Assembly (NCBI GenBank): GCA_027422505.1
Contig: JAPQWV010000018.1
Span: forward strand, 16,820,001 to 16,884,000
Direction of reading: 5' to 3'
Source: Craterostigma plantagineum
Lineage: Eukaryota; Streptophyta; Magnoliopsida; Lamiales; Linderniaceae
Length of the DNA: 64,000 bases
This document shows, piece after piece, positions 12,417-24,189 of this stretch. Below the pieces are notes generated by a model that was given only the letters and a program-made list of their open reading frames with translations, made no database searches and was not told the DNA's origin. How positions within the stretch are numbered: position 1 is the stretch's first letter; each line of letters starts with the position of its first letter. The position numbers were made by a program, and so were the translations under genes.

Positions 12417-13306
12417 TCTAAGCACAACACGTAATCGTAAACACACAGTAGTGAATAGCGAGTGAGTTGGAAACAAAACTTGGCTCATGCAAATCAGCCA
12501 AGTGTAACGACGTCGGCAGCCTCCCCGCCAACGACGGCGTCTCCACCATCCAGAGCACACCCGTTCCGCTGTTCAACTCCGCCGACGCCACCCTCGGCCG
12601 GCACCTGGCACGCCGCCTCGTTCAGATCGGCGTCACGGGCGTCTTCTCCGTCCCCGGCGACTTCAACCTCACCTTGCTCGACCACCTCATCGCCGAGCCG
12701 GAGCTCAATCTCGTCGGCTGCTGCAACGAGCTCAACGCCGGGTACGTCGCGGAGGGGTACGCCAGGGCGCGTGGGGTCGGCGCGTGCGTCGTGACGTTCA
12801 CCGTCGGCGGATTGAGCGTGATCAACGCAATCGCCGGCGCGTACAGCGAGAATCTCCCCGTGATTTGCATCGTCGGCGGACCGAATTCCAACGATTACGG
12901 AACGAATCGAATATTGCATCATACGATAGGGTTGCCGGATTTCACCTAGGAATTAAGGTGTTTTCAGACCGTCACTTGTTACCAGGCGAGCACTGATGAA
13001 TGCCTATTTCTCCCTTCCTCGATTATTGAAGCCTAATTTGGATACGGTTCTGTTTTGATTGATTTCTTCACAGGCGGTGGTGAATAACTTGGAAGACGCC
13101 CATGAATTGATTGGCACAGCGATAGCGACGGCGTTGAAGGAGAGTAAGCCAGTCTACATAAGCGTGAGCTGTAACTTACCGGCGACTCCACACCCAACCT
13201 TCAGCCGCGAGCCCATTCCCGTTTCACTCTCTCCCAAGTAAGCTCAGCCTTCTCTCTCGGCGGCGCCCTTCTCTTTTTCTTACACTTACTTCCTCTCTTT
13301 CAATAG

Positions 13307-13731
13307 TGTTGTTTTTTATTTTTATTTTTATTATGAGAGGAGAAACGAATTCTTCTTTCAAACAAGCTAGGAGGAAAAACTTCTTTTTCTTTTACTATCT
13401 CACACGAGTTTTTTTTATAATCTCACGTACTTGCTTCTATGATATGGTAACTCACTATATTTCTCTCTCTGCTCTCTATTACATTACGCATGAATATATA
13501 TAGTAGTAATGAGATGAACGTACACAAATTGAAATCATGCAGATCAAAGCTATATCTTTGACTTTGTAGCTCATTTTTGTTTTCTTCCCACAAGAGATTT
13601 CCTTGGAGGCGTGGCTTCTCGTTTGTCAAGATTTTCATGCGGCTCCTTATCTTATCTTATGTATTGTTTCATTTTTCTTTTTTATTATTATTTCTATTTT
13701 TTAGTATGGCCCACCTTGAACTTATTCAACA
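13307..13731 (-). repeat. 3' LTR of the copia element in PDC copy B
   Basis: A 425-bp LTR, TGTTG...CAACA in either orientation. The target duplication AATAG precedes it at 13302-13306. The C-rich complement of a polypurine tract (13736-13744) adjoins its inner edge, so the element reads on the minus strand. Confidence 0.9.
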
Positions 13732-16700
13732 AATTCCCCCCTTAAGCTCAAAGCCTTCTTCATCCCGAGCATCTGTTTCAAATTCTCGAACGTGCTTGTT
13801 GGTAATGGTTTCGTGAAAATATCTGCAACTTGATCCGAACTCGCGACGTGTACCATCTTCACTGCTCCATTTTTTATGTGCTTCCGAATAAAATGAAAAC
13901 GCGCATCAATATGCTTGCTTCTCTCGTGATGAACTGGATTTTTCGCCAACTCGATCGCTGACTTATTGTCGACTCCAATTTCGGTTGGCTCATCTTGTTG
14001 AAGATTCAACTCGAGTAGTAAGTTCCTCAGCCGGATTGCATGACAGACACACCACGATGCTGCCACATATTCCGCTTCGCAGGTCGATAGAGTCACGATC
14101 GGTTGTTTTTTCGATAACCAGGTGAATGCCGTATTCCCGAGATAAAATACGTAGCCGCCAGTACTTCTTCGATCATCGATATCTCCGCACCAATCACTGT
14201 CAGAGTATCCGACTAATTTGCAGTTGCTCGCCTTTGGATAAAATAGTCCGAGCGATTGTGTTCCTCGTATGTATCGTAAGATCCTCTTGATCGCTTTGAG
14301 ATGTGACTGTCTCGGATCTTCCATATAGCGGCTAACAACTCCAACGCTGTAGGCAATATCGGGTCTCGTGCAGGTCAAGTATCGCAGACTGCCCATGAGA
14401 CTTCGATAGTCGGTCGCATTCACTCCTTGTCCTCCCTCAAACTTGGACAGTTTTGTTCCAAGTTCCATCGGTGTCGCTACCGGGTTGCTTTCCTCCATTT
14501 TTTTTCTTCAATATAGCCTTCGCGTACGCTTCTTGTGACACAAAAATTCCCGTGCTTCTTTGCTCGACTTCGAGACCGAGAAAATATTTCATCAGTCTCA
14601 AGTCCGTCATCTAGAATTCCTTCGTCATCGCCTTCTTGAAGTCGTTGCTATTTTTTCACTGCTTCCCATGAAAATAAGGTCATCGACATAGAGAGCGACG
14701 ATGATCATTTCCTTTCCTTCTCGTTTGACGTAGAGGGCGTGCTCGAACGGACATTGCTCGAACTTGTTCTTTTTGAAATATCCGTCGTTCCGGGTGTTCC
14801 ATTGCTCGAACGGGCCGCTTGCTTTAGCCCGTAAAGCACCTTTTTTAATTTTAGCAATTTACCCTCTTCTCCCGATTTTGAAAATCCTGGGGGCTTCTCC
14901 ACGTAGACTTCTTCCTCGAGTTCCCCGTTCAGAAAAGCGGACTTCACGTCCATCTGGTAGATTGGCCAGTTGAGTTGTGCAGCTTGAGCCAGGAGCAAAC
15001 TAATTGTCTCCATTCTTGCAACGGGAGCAAAAACTTCGTCATAATCTATTCCCGCTTGTTGTCGATAGCCTTTTGCCACCAATCTCGCCTTGTAACGCTC
15101 AATTTTTCCTTGAGCATTCATCTTCTTTTTATAAACCCATTTGACTCCAATGGATTTATGCCCGTTTGCAACTCCACAAGTTTCCATGTGTCGTTCTTTT
15201 CGATCGCTTTTATTTCCTCGTCCATCGCCATTTTCCATCTCTTGTCTCTTATGGCTTCTTCGAAACTAATTTGTTCGAGTCGGCCAGTAAGCAGACTAGG
15301 TGAACCTGTTCGGTTGATCGGTACAGGTCCTGCATGCTTCGCATCCTCGGCTGTCTTGGTTCGTCCTCCTCGTCATTTTCTTGAGACAAAATCGGAACAG
15401 GTATTGATGCAACGATCAGTGGTTCTCCCTCCATTGTATTTGCTTCAACGTTCCAGCCCCACGAACTTTCTTCGTCTACCCGAACATCGCGGCTTACTAT
15501 CACCTTTTTATTTTCAGGGTCATAGAGTCGGTACACCTTCGTCTTCTCATCATACCCAATAAACACGAGCTTTTTGCTTTTATCGTCGAGCTTGGTTCTT
15601 CTTTGATTGGGCACATGTGCATACGCCACGCTTCCAAATATTTTGAAGTGCGCTACCGCTGGTTTTCGGCCAGTCCATGCTTCCTGCGGTGTTTGATTCT
15701 CGAGGCTGTGATGTGGACATCGGTTCTGAATATATATAGCACATCGTACAGCTTCGGCCCAGAATTCCTTTGGCATGTCTTTGCTTTTTAACATTGATCG
15801 AACCATGTCGAGAATGGTTCGATTCTTCCTTTCAGCTACGCCGTTTTGTTGTGGTGAATAAGGCACGGTGAGGAACCTCCTAACGCCTTGTTCTTCGCAA
15901 ATATTAGCGAAAGCACCTGACATGTATTCGCCACCTCTGTCTGATCGGAGTGCCTTGATGTTTGAGCTTGTCACCTTTTCGACCATAGCCTTGAATTTTT
16001 TAAACGTCTCGAACGCTTCTGATTTTTCCTTTAGAAAATACACCCATGTCTTTCTTGAGTAGTCGTCGATGAAAGTGATAAAGTATCTCCTTCCACCGAA
16101 TGATTCTGGTGTGATTGGCCCGCATATGTCTGTATGTATGAGCTCGAGCGGTTTGCGTGCTCGATATTCTGCCTGCTTTTGGAACGTCGTCCTCGTATGT
16201 TTCCCAATTACGCAGCTTTCACAAAGCTTCTTTTCACCTCTATCACCGGCATTCCATGGACCATGCCTCTTTTGGAGAGCTCCTTTAGGCCACCGTAGTG
16301 CAGGTGTCCAAATCGCATATGCCACAAATGGTCTTTGTCCTCCACGTCAACTTGCAAACATTTTTCTTGAACCGCCTTCAGATTGAGTTTGAACATTCGG
16401 TTTCTTTCCATCTCGACCTGCGCGATCATTCTGCCGTCTTTGTTTCTTAGTTCTAATGAGCGGTCCTTCATGAACACTGAACATCCTTTTTCAAGCAACT
16501 GCCCCATGCTTAAGATGTTCGTCTTCAAGTCGGGTACGAAATAAATGTCCTCGACCGACCCCTGCTTGCCATCACTTTGAGAGAAACAGATTTTCCCTCG
16601 GCCTTTGACTTCTATCTTTGATGCGTCTCCAAAGGAAACGTGGCCGTCATCGATATTCTTCAGATCCGTGAAAAGATGATTATGACCGCTCATATGATTG

Positions 16701-17786
16701 CTGGCACCGGTGTCAAGATACCACACCATTTCGTTGCTTGGACTTGTATCCTCGAGCGCCATCAAGAGAACGCCTTGTCTTTTGGCTCTTCTTGCGTGAT
16801 TAGATTCGCATTTTCGTCCACCTTCTTTTCGGACCAACAGTCCTTTGCGAAATGTCCGAATTTCCCACAGTTGTAGCACTCAACGCTCGGTCGAATCGAG
16901 CGACCACCTCGTCCTTGAGCTCGACCTCGTCCTCTCCAATTTTGATTGCTCGTTTGTCGTTGTTCCGGATTGTATCCTCGTCCTCGGCCTGAATTTTGGC
17001 CGAAACCTCGTCCTCGTTGACCTCGTCCTCGACCTCGGCCGTGATGCGTATATAGCGCCTTGTCATCTTTCAATGATAACTTCGTCTGTAGAGCCTCGTC
17101 AAGCGATTCTTGCTTCTTCTTTTTCTTCCGTTGCTCGTGAGCTTCGAGCGAATCGGAGAGTTCGTCGACCGTCATTTCTTCGAGATATTTGGATTCTTCA
17201 ATTGCACATACCACGTTCTCGTACTCGTCCGTCAGGGAGCGGAGAATTTTTTCGACGATCGGGGCTTCCGTTATAGCCTCGCCGTTTCTCTTCAACTGAT
17301 TCGAGATGGTTTGTACTCTCGTTATATAATCGGATACGCCTTCGCCTTTCTTCATTCTTATCATTTCGAATTCGCCACGAAGCGTTTGCAACCGTACTTG
17401 TTTTACTTGGTCGGTGCCTTTGTACGATGTCTCCAGTTTTTCCCATGCTTCCTTCGAATTTTTCGCGCCTGCTATCTTTTCGAGGCCGGGATCATCTAAC
17501 GCTTGGTGGATGAGGTTGAGCGCGGTGTTGTCTAGTCTGCGAGATTCATCCGACGCCTTAGGTTGAGCCGCGTCGTCCTTTTTTTCGGTTCGGTGTACCC
17601 TTTCTCTACGATGTTCCAGACTCCTTGCGACCCGAGCAGTACCTTCATTCGGATAACCCAACTATCATAGTTGAGCTTTGTGAGGCGCGGGACGGGCATG
17701 CTAGCGTATGACATGGCTCTGATACCAATCTGTTTTTTTTTTATTTTTATTTTTATTATGAGAGGAGAAACGAATTCTTCTTTCAA
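13722..17786 (-). pseudogene. Broken copia gag-pol polyprotein
   Basis: Reading on the minus strand, the gag start MSYASMPVPRLTKLNYDSW is near 17700 and the CCHC knuckle CYNCGKFGHFAKDC is near 16860. The protease DTGASNHMSG is near 16710. The integrase core (FIDDYSRKTWVYF, then LRSDRGGEYMSG) spans roughly 16060-15880. RT begins [12 protein letters not shown] near 15145, with its YVDD motif near 14690, and RNase H ends ADIFTKPLP near 13800. The frame breaks at least five times, near 17550, 16790, 16260, 15240 and 14700. It therefore cannot give a complete polyprotein. Confidence 0.9.
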
Positions 17787-18155
17787 ACAAGCTAGGAGGA
17801 AGAACTTCTTTTTCTTTTACTATCTCACACGAGTTTTTTTTTATAATCTCACGTACTTGCTTCTATGATATGGTAACTCACTATATTTCTCGCTCTGCTC
17901 TCTATTACATTATGCATGCATATATATAGTAGTAATGAGATGAACGTACAAATTGAAATCATGCAGATCAAAGCTATATCTTTGACTTTGTAGCTCATTT
18001 TTGTTTTCTTCCCACAAGAGATTTCCTTGGAGGTGTGGCTTCCCGTTTGTCAAGATTTTCATGCGGCTCCTTATCTTATCTTATGTATTCTTTCATTTTT
18101 CTTTTTTATTATTATTTCTATTTTTTAGTATGGCCCACCTTTAGCTTATTCAACA
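17731..18155 (-). repeat. 5' LTR of the copia element in PDC copy B
   Basis: A 425-bp LTR near-identical to 13307-13731. It is followed inward by the tRNA-Met primer binding site and outward by the second AATAG target duplication (18156-18160). Confidence 0.9.
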
Positions 18156-19514
18156 AATAGTTTGAGCAATCCAATGGGCTTAGCCGCCGCCGTAGAAGCA
18201 GCCGCCGAGTTCTTGAACAAAGCAGTCAAGCCAGTAATGGTGGGCAGCCCGAAGCTCCGCGTGGCCAATGCCAGTGAGCCCTTCGTTCACTTAGCTGATG
18301 CCTGCGGCTACCCTATAGCAGTGATGCCCTCGGCGAAGGGCTTAGTCGCCGAGGACCATCCACACTTCATAGGAACTTACTAGGGCGCAGTGAGCACTGC
18401 CTTCTGCGCTGAGATAGTCGAGTCCGCCGACGCTTACTTGTTCACCGGCCCAATCTTCAACGACTACAGCTCGGTGGGATACTCTCTGCTTCTCAAGAAA
18501 TAGAAGGCCATCATAGTCCAGCGACCGTGTGACCATAGGCAACGGGCCAGCCTTTGGGTGTGCGCTGATGAAGGATTTCTTCGCTGCTCTTGCCAAGAAG
18601 CTGAAGAAGAATACGACGGCTTATGAGAATTACCATAGGATTTATGTCCCCTAGGGGCGTCCTATCAAGTGCGAGCCAAACGAGGCGTTGAGGGTTAATG
18701 TCATGTTTCACCATATTCAGAAGATGTTGTCTGGCGAAACTGTTGTAATAGCCGAGACAGGGGATTCTTGGTTTAACTGCCTGAAGCTCAAGTTACCTCC
18801 TGGCTGTGGGTGAGTCTGTTAAGGATCTTACATTATCAGTAATCGCTCTTAAATTTCCAAATCCTATGTGTTCCTCGTTGCCCTAGGTATGAATTTCAGA
18901 TATAGTATGGATCGATAGGCTGGTCGGTGGGGGCGACTCTAGGGTACGCGCAGGCCTTGCCTGAGAAGCGTGTGATTGCTTGCATAGGCGACGGTAGTTT
19001 TCAGGTATTGTGGTCCCACTACAATACGATGTTGTAAGTAATAAAAAAATTTCCTCGTCTGACTTTGTCTATATGTCGCAATAGGTCACAGCCCAAGACG
19101 TATCGACTATGATTCGATACGCCCAAAAGAGCATCATATTCTTGATCAACAACGGCGGCTACACCATCGAAGTGGAGATCCACGACGGGCCCTACATTGT
19201 GATCAAGATTTGGAATTACACTGCTGTCGTGGACGCAATCTGCAACGGCGAGGGAAAATGCTGGACGAAGAAGGTAAGAAAAAAGTAGCAACCTCTTTTT
19301 GTTTTTCGACCTATGAAACTGTTTCGTAAGACTCTTTGTATAGGTGTGGAACGAAGAAGATCTGATTGCTGCTATTGATATTGCGACTAGGGAGAAGAAA
19401 GACAGTCTTTGCTTCGTCGAAGTTATCGTTCATAAAGATGATACGAGCAAAGAGTTGCTCGACTGGGGGTCGAGGGTTTCTGCTGCGAATAGTCGACCGC
19501 CTAACCCACAATAG

Positions 19515-20146
19515 TTCGTCGTACTTAGAATCGAATCGTTTTTAGAGCTGTTTCTTTCTTGTCTTGGCTTTGTACTTTCTGCGTTTTTGTATCTTTTGTG
19601 TAACGAAAGACTTGTGCTTTGTGTTTGAAGCTTTACATCCTCCTTCTTGATTTAAATATTTAAAGGAAAGGAAAGCATTCTCAGTTGCCCTATATCATTC
19701 GACTCAAAAAGGTCCATCATTACAGAGATAACTAACTTGCAATTTTCATGATTCATTGTACACATTCTTAGGTGTAAGATCAAAACTGAAGTGGCAGTTT
19801 CTATTTTGGATAAGAAGTAGCGGTTAGAGTTTTTTTGTAAGAAAAACTGCTTTTATTCATCTGCTCACCATCAGCGAAGAGAGAGAAATGACAATCGTAA
19901 AGTCAAATCTAAATTAATGGTGCGGTGACCATGGATCGTCACGCGAGGAAATGATGGGCTCGACAAGATTTGGAGTTGAGAACTTCATAGGCTCGAACAA
20001 TCTCGGCCTGGCCTGTGGAGGAAGCAGCGGATGGCGAGGAACATGTATCCCAAGTACGTAAGGCCTTTCAATGAGGAGGTCGAGTCAGTGTTGGGAAGGA
20101 GCGTCAACATGAGACAGTCAAGAGATGAGGCAAGGGAATGTCGTAA
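19515..20146. other. PDC copy B 3' flank with the empty solo-LTR site
   Basis: This matches the copy A flank without the LTR. CTGCTCACCATCAGCG at 19861-19876 is the unoccupied target of the solo LTR at 9978-12024. Confidence 0.8.
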
Positions 20147-21474
20147 GTCTCAAGCCACGGGTTCGTCGGCGAGGACGTCGATGATTTAGGCGGGGAGGAC
20201 TATTACAAGGATTGACCGACGTTAACCGTTGACATGGAGTCAACGGAGGTCGGAGAAGTACCGCCCGGGGCCGGCGAGTGCGAGTCGTCGAGAAGGGTTG
20301 ATCGGCTGAACCCGAAAGCAGCCGCCATGGTCGGGCGGTGAGGCCCGGCTGCACCATCAAGGTGGCCACGCAGACCAGTCATGAGATCGGCCAAGAGCGG
20401 AGCAATTCTGGCCAGCGGACGGGCGTGGTTGCTAGGCCAGACATGCATTTGGAGCAGCGTTGCGAGGCTTTCAAGATCAGCACCAAGAAAATTGCAGACC
20501 GGACAGGAGATCGGCGATACTATGCAGCGTGGGCGGCATGAGTTGCATGGCGCAGCCAAGGCGGGGAGTCGTTCGCTTAGGATTGGGACCGGCTAGACAA
20601 GGCGCGCCAGCCAAGAAGGCAGCGAGGGCGCACGGCGCACAGCCAGGCAGTGGGAATGCATGCAAGCAAGAAAGCGATGGTCGGCCAGATGAGCTCTGAG
20701 TACAACGCAGAGGTCATTCGGGACATCTTTGTATGTCTGGACCAACTGAGGCATGCAACATGGTTTGTCGCTGAAAATGTGTCAACGAGGTGGAGCGAGC
20801 AGAGGCTGACCAGACTCGGTGAAGCGCGGACCAGAGTCGTCGAGGCACAGATCAGCACCTATGAATGAAAATTGTTGTGGGGTTGTCTGGCTAAAGCTGA
20901 ATGTTGCTCTCGATCGGAATTGCTGATGCGAGTGAATGACGAAGAAGAATTTAGTTTTGAGGTGGAAAATTGTAAAGTCAAATCTAAATTAATGGTCTAA
21001 GGCAGTTTCTATTTGGAACCGTTGCCATAACGTGGGAGTTTTCTTCTTATCACTATCGTCATTAAGAGGAGAGAGGAGAGAGATAGAGCTTATAGCCTGA
21101 GAGAAAATCAGAGAGAATGCTGAGTACAGTTTGATCTTGCAATCGAGAGAGAAATATCAAGAGAGGGAGTGTGCAATCTCCGCAACGATCAATACAAGCG
21201 ACATGTTCTCCTGTGGACGTAGGATTCACATCCAATCAAACCACTTAAAATTCCTCGTGTTACTTCGTTATTTTATGTTTTGTCGAAATTTCCCTACTAG
21301 GAATAAATGCAAGTGAACAAAATAGATGAGATACAACTTTGGTACAACGCCTAGGAAATACAGAGAAACGAGGAAGAAATATTAGAAAGGAAATTTACAA
21401 TGTAGTGCATCGAACTCAAACGGATAATGGGAGAGAAAGAGAACAAAAGTATTCAATGTGTTTTGTCTATATAA

Positions 21475-21521
<47 letters not shown>

Positions 21522-21688
21522 TGTGTTTCCACAGCCATGCAAGTCTTTTTTGGATTGTAGCACTGCACAAGTCAATGTGGATCTCGAGATGTTTTCAGGA
21601 AATCCAACGATATCATTAAAGCATTGCAAATTTTCTTTGTATTAAGCCTTCAAGTTGCAACAAAAGCCTAACAAAAGATCGTCACATG
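20147..21688. other. Unassigned region after the PDC duplication
   Basis: About 20150-20870 is more GC-rich than its surroundings and has several overlapping reading frames of 60-120 codons on both strands, none recognised. It could be a remnant of a transposon or of a gene. An (AT)n run lies at 21480-21519 and a (GA)n run at 21689-21710. Confidence 0.4.
21480..21519. repeat. (AT)n microsatellite
   Basis: About 40 bp of uninterrupted AT dinucleotides. Confidence 0.9.
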
Positions 21689-22015
21689 TTTGAGAGAGAG
21701 AGAGAGAGAGATGGCTATGGTAGTGTCTGTGTTTAACCTCTTTCCCATGCCCATACCATTGCTCTTGGCTTTCCATTTCTTCTTCAAGTCGTCGAATAAC
21801 AAATCCAAAACCCTATTATTACCACCTGGAAAATGCGGTTTCCCTTCACAGAAGAGAGCCTCCATTTCATGTACGATTGTTGGAGAGGTCAACTCCAAGA
21901 TTTTTACATCGCTCGCATGAACAAACACTCTTCCAAAGCATTCAAAACGCACATCTTCGGCGAGAAAACCGTAGTACTATGCGGTCCAAGCGGAAACAAA
22001 TTCCTCTTCTCAAAC

Positions 22016-22446
22016 TGTTAGCGGCTAATCTCAAAGTAAAGAAAGAAACAAGGCAACACAAACATTCAACAAGAAAAAGGGAGACAATGAAAAACATTAA
22101 ACAAAGAAAACCAAGTCAACAAATGCATGTGATAGCCACCAATATTGAACAAGACCAGCCACAATATTTGATACGCGTGATTTGCATTACGTGTAGTGTT
22201 AAATGAATAGTTATCCTCTCATGTGATCTATATCTATAAATATGTACCTGAATGAAGAACGATAGAACATAGAATAGAGAAAAAAAAGAAAAGCATGTGT
22301 GTGAAGAGAGAGATCGTGACTCGTGAGGTTCAGGAAGAAAAAGTCTAATACTTTTGTTGTATGAGTGTGCATGTAAAAGAAAAAGAAAAACAAGTGTTTC
22401 CTTCTAAAGAAGTAAATTCATTTCTCCTCACATCTAAAAAATAACA
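22016..22446 (+). repeat. 5' LTR of the copia-like element in the P450
   Basis: A 431-bp LTR, TGTTAGCGG...ATAACA, preceded by the target duplication CAAAC (22011-22015). Confidence 0.88.
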
Positions 22447-22539
22447 AAATGGTATCAGAGCCGATGGTGTCGCCATGGTGACAGAGGAAATGTCAACCGT
22501 GGAACGCCGATGATTACGGTGGAAGCACTGGGTGGCCAA

Positions 22540-22850
22540 ATGCCAATCCCGCAGCTCACTAAAAGAAACTACGTGAAGTGGAGCATCCTGATGAAAGCTT
22601 TGCTCAGCTCGCAAGGTCTTTGGGAGATAGTTGAAATCGTATAGAACAATCCAAAAATACTGGACTCACGACGGCCCAGTTAAAAACGTGGAGAAATTTC
22701 TACATGCAAAATATAATCGCATAAGGCATCATCTACGAGGCCGTACATGAAGCCGGTAACCGAAAACTAACCGGGGCAATGAACGCGAAGGAAATATGGG
22801 ATACACTAGAGAAATCGTACAAAGACGACGCTCAATTGGAGTAGGTTCAG
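22540..22850 (+). pseudogene. Copia gag remnant
   Basis: MPIPQLTKRNYVKWSILMKA followed by LLSSQGLWEIVE is the conserved start of copia gag, with TKxNYxxWxxxMKxLL. NAKEIWDTLEKSYK follows after stops and a frame change, matching the gag motif KEAWDxLExSYKG also seen in the element at 13307-18155. Confidence 0.75.
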
Positions 22851-22982
22851 CCGCAAAATCTCTTGGGCACGACGGAGGCCCTACGAAGACTGACGATGAA
22901 GTCAGTAAACAGAGGACTGGAGAACCTACTAAGGCCAGCCCAAAATAAAGAAGAACACGTCACGAGGAAAAGGTACGTGAGA

Positions 22983-23498
22983 TAGACAAAAAAAGTAAAA
23001 GAATGGATCGATGCGAGAAACAGCCTTGAGAAATACATGGATAGGTTGAAAAATCGAAGCAACGACAAGTACAAGCTTGCCGGAAAATTAAAGGCGGACG
23101 AGAAGGACGAGATCGCGATGACGAACAAGAAGGCTCCCAAGCAGATGGACGATAAACAAAATCTGAAGAAAAAAGAGATCGACGAAAATCGCAAAGAAGT
23201 CGTAGAGGAGGTCGTCAATAATATCGATGTACTCGCGAGAAACGAGGCGGAGCAATACAAAACTGTTCTCGTGAAGGTCATCAATGAGAAGAAGCCTGTT
23301 AAGGAATACGGACGATTTGACACGCCAGATGCTGGCGACGAGCCGACGAGCCTGCTGACGGGCTACGACACGAGGATGAAGAAAGAAGAGAAAAATATTT
23401 ATTATATTAGCGATAAGAAGCTGATGATCTCGGGGTTGTTGAGATTCACAGCGATATATTATTTATGCAGGAGCTGTTCGAAAAGGAGAACACGTTAG
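22983..23498 (+). pseudogene. Captured chaperone-like sequence: BiP C-terminus joined to an HSP90-like piece
   Basis: An open frame of 154 codons (from the ATG at 23037) lies inside the non-autonomous LTR element. Just upstream and into it, VKEWIDARNSLEKY, then NDKYKLAGKLKADEKDEI, resembles the C-terminal lid of ER HSP70 (BiP; family pattern VKERIDARNxLExY...NDKDKLADKLxxDEKEKI). Further on, near 23311-23411, GDEPTSL..Y.TRMK....NIYYI resembles the HSP90 pattern GDExTSLxxYxTRMKxxQxxIYYI. Neither belongs to a copia element. This looks like capture of host gene pieces. The BiP match is the firmer. The HSP90 match is short, and the stretch between is unassigned. Confidence 0.6.
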
Positions 23499-23763
23499 AA
23501 GAAACTAGCCGAAAGGCGAAGGTGGTCCAAGAAGGAAGGTTGACGGTCGAGCAAGATCGAATAAGCAGACGGACAACGAAAGCACGTGATGGTGAAAAGG
23601 CGGTGAAAAGGCATATAAAGTAGCTCGAGAAGTAAGTCTTGAAGCGAAGTGCTCGAAGGCATTTAAAGACGCCAAGTGGCTAGCGCGACATACGACAGAC
23701 GAAAGCGGGTCAAATTTAAAGAGCGATGAAAGACCCAAACGCTTTGAGATTAAGGGGGGAATT

Positions 23764-24189
23764 TGTTGGCTAATCTGAAAGTAAAAAAACACAAGGGAAT
23801 AGAACACAAACATTCAACAAAAAAAAGCAAGGAGACAACGGAAAACATTAAACAAAGAAAACCAAGTCAACAAATGCATGTGATAGCCACCAGTATTGAA
23901 CAAGACCAGCCACAATATTTGATGTGCGTGATTTGCATTAGGTGTAGTGTTAAATGAATAGTTATCCTCTCATGTGATATATATCTATAAATATGTACGT
24001 GAATGAAGAACGATACAACATAGAATAGAGAGAAAAAAAGAAAAGCATGTGTGTGAAGAGAGAGATCGTGAGGTTCAGGAAGAAAAAATTAAATACTGTG
24101 TTGTATGAGTGTGCATGTAAAAGAAAAGAAAAACAAGTGTTTCCTCTTAAAGAAGTAAATTTGTTTCTCCTCACATCTAAAAAATAACA
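23764..24189 (+). repeat. 3' LTR of the copia-like element in the P450
   Basis: A 426-bp LTR, TGTTGGCTAATC...ATAACA, similar to 22016-22446 but with many small differences. It is followed by the second CAAAC (24190-24194), after which the P450 sequence resumes. Confidence 0.88.

Larger units (their letters stand above)
13307..18155 (-). mobile_element. Ty1/copia retrotransposon inserted in PDC copy B
   Basis: A 4849-bp element with 425-bp LTRs and the 5-bp target duplication AATAG (13302-13306 and 18156-18160). Copy A shows the uninterrupted site (CAATAGTTTGAGC). The primer binding site TGGTATCAGAGCC, complementary to initiator tRNA-Met, lies at 17715-17727 on the minus strand. The polypurine tract is at about 13736-13744. 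The LTRs differ by roughly ten small changes by eye, so it is older than the Athila element. Domain order gag, protease, integrase, RT, RNase H is that of copia. Confidence 0.93.
12467..19514 (+). pseudogene. PDC: Pyruvate decarboxylase pseudogene, copy B, split by a copia element
   Basis: This copy has the same exon plan as copy A: exon 1 12467-12985, exon 2 13074-13237, then exon 3 from 18161 and the remaining exons to the stop at 19512-19514. The copia element at 13307-18155 lies in intron 2, next to the exon 3 acceptor. Exon 1 keeps the GVFSVPGDFN segment lost from copy A, and exons 4-6 read through intact. Lesions are TAG at 12947-12949 (for Gln), 18381-18383 (for Trp), 18501-18503 and 18652-18654 (both for Glu), plus a 2-nt deletion near 18522. 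None is shared with copy A. It lacks the copy A promoter because the duplication starts inside the transcribed leader. Confidence 0.88.
7384..20146. repeat. Tandem duplication carrying PDC copies A and B
   Basis: Unit 1 runs from about 7384 to 9977 and resumes at 12025-12304 after a solo LTR. Unit 2 runs from about 12417 to 20146 and is enlarged by a copia element at 13307-18155. The units share the leader, all PDC exons and introns, and a downstream flank ending GGCAAGGGAATGTCGTA. About 110 bp of unrelated sequence (12305-12416) lies between them. A short motif from the flank (TTGTAAAGTCAAATC...) recurs a third time near 20969. Confidence 0.85.
22016..24189 (+). mobile_element. Internally rearranged, non-autonomous copia-like LTR retrotransposon
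   Basis: This 2174-bp element has LTRs at 22016-22446 and 23764-24189 and the 5-bp target duplication CAAAC (22011-22015 and 24190-24194). The tRNA-Met primer site TGGTATCAGAGCC is at 22450-22462, and a polypurine tract AAGGGGGGAATT precedes the 3' LTR. The 1.3-kb interior holds a gag start but no protease, integrase, RT or RNase H. Most of the interior is foreign-looking sequence resembling chaperone genes. It would need enzymes from a related autonomous copia element. Confidence 0.88.

Noticed and set aside
22450..22462. TGGTATCAGAGCC as part of a tRNA gene
   Set aside because: It is the primer binding site next to an LTR. No cloverleaf can be formed around it. The same holds for 17715-17727 and 44056-44068.
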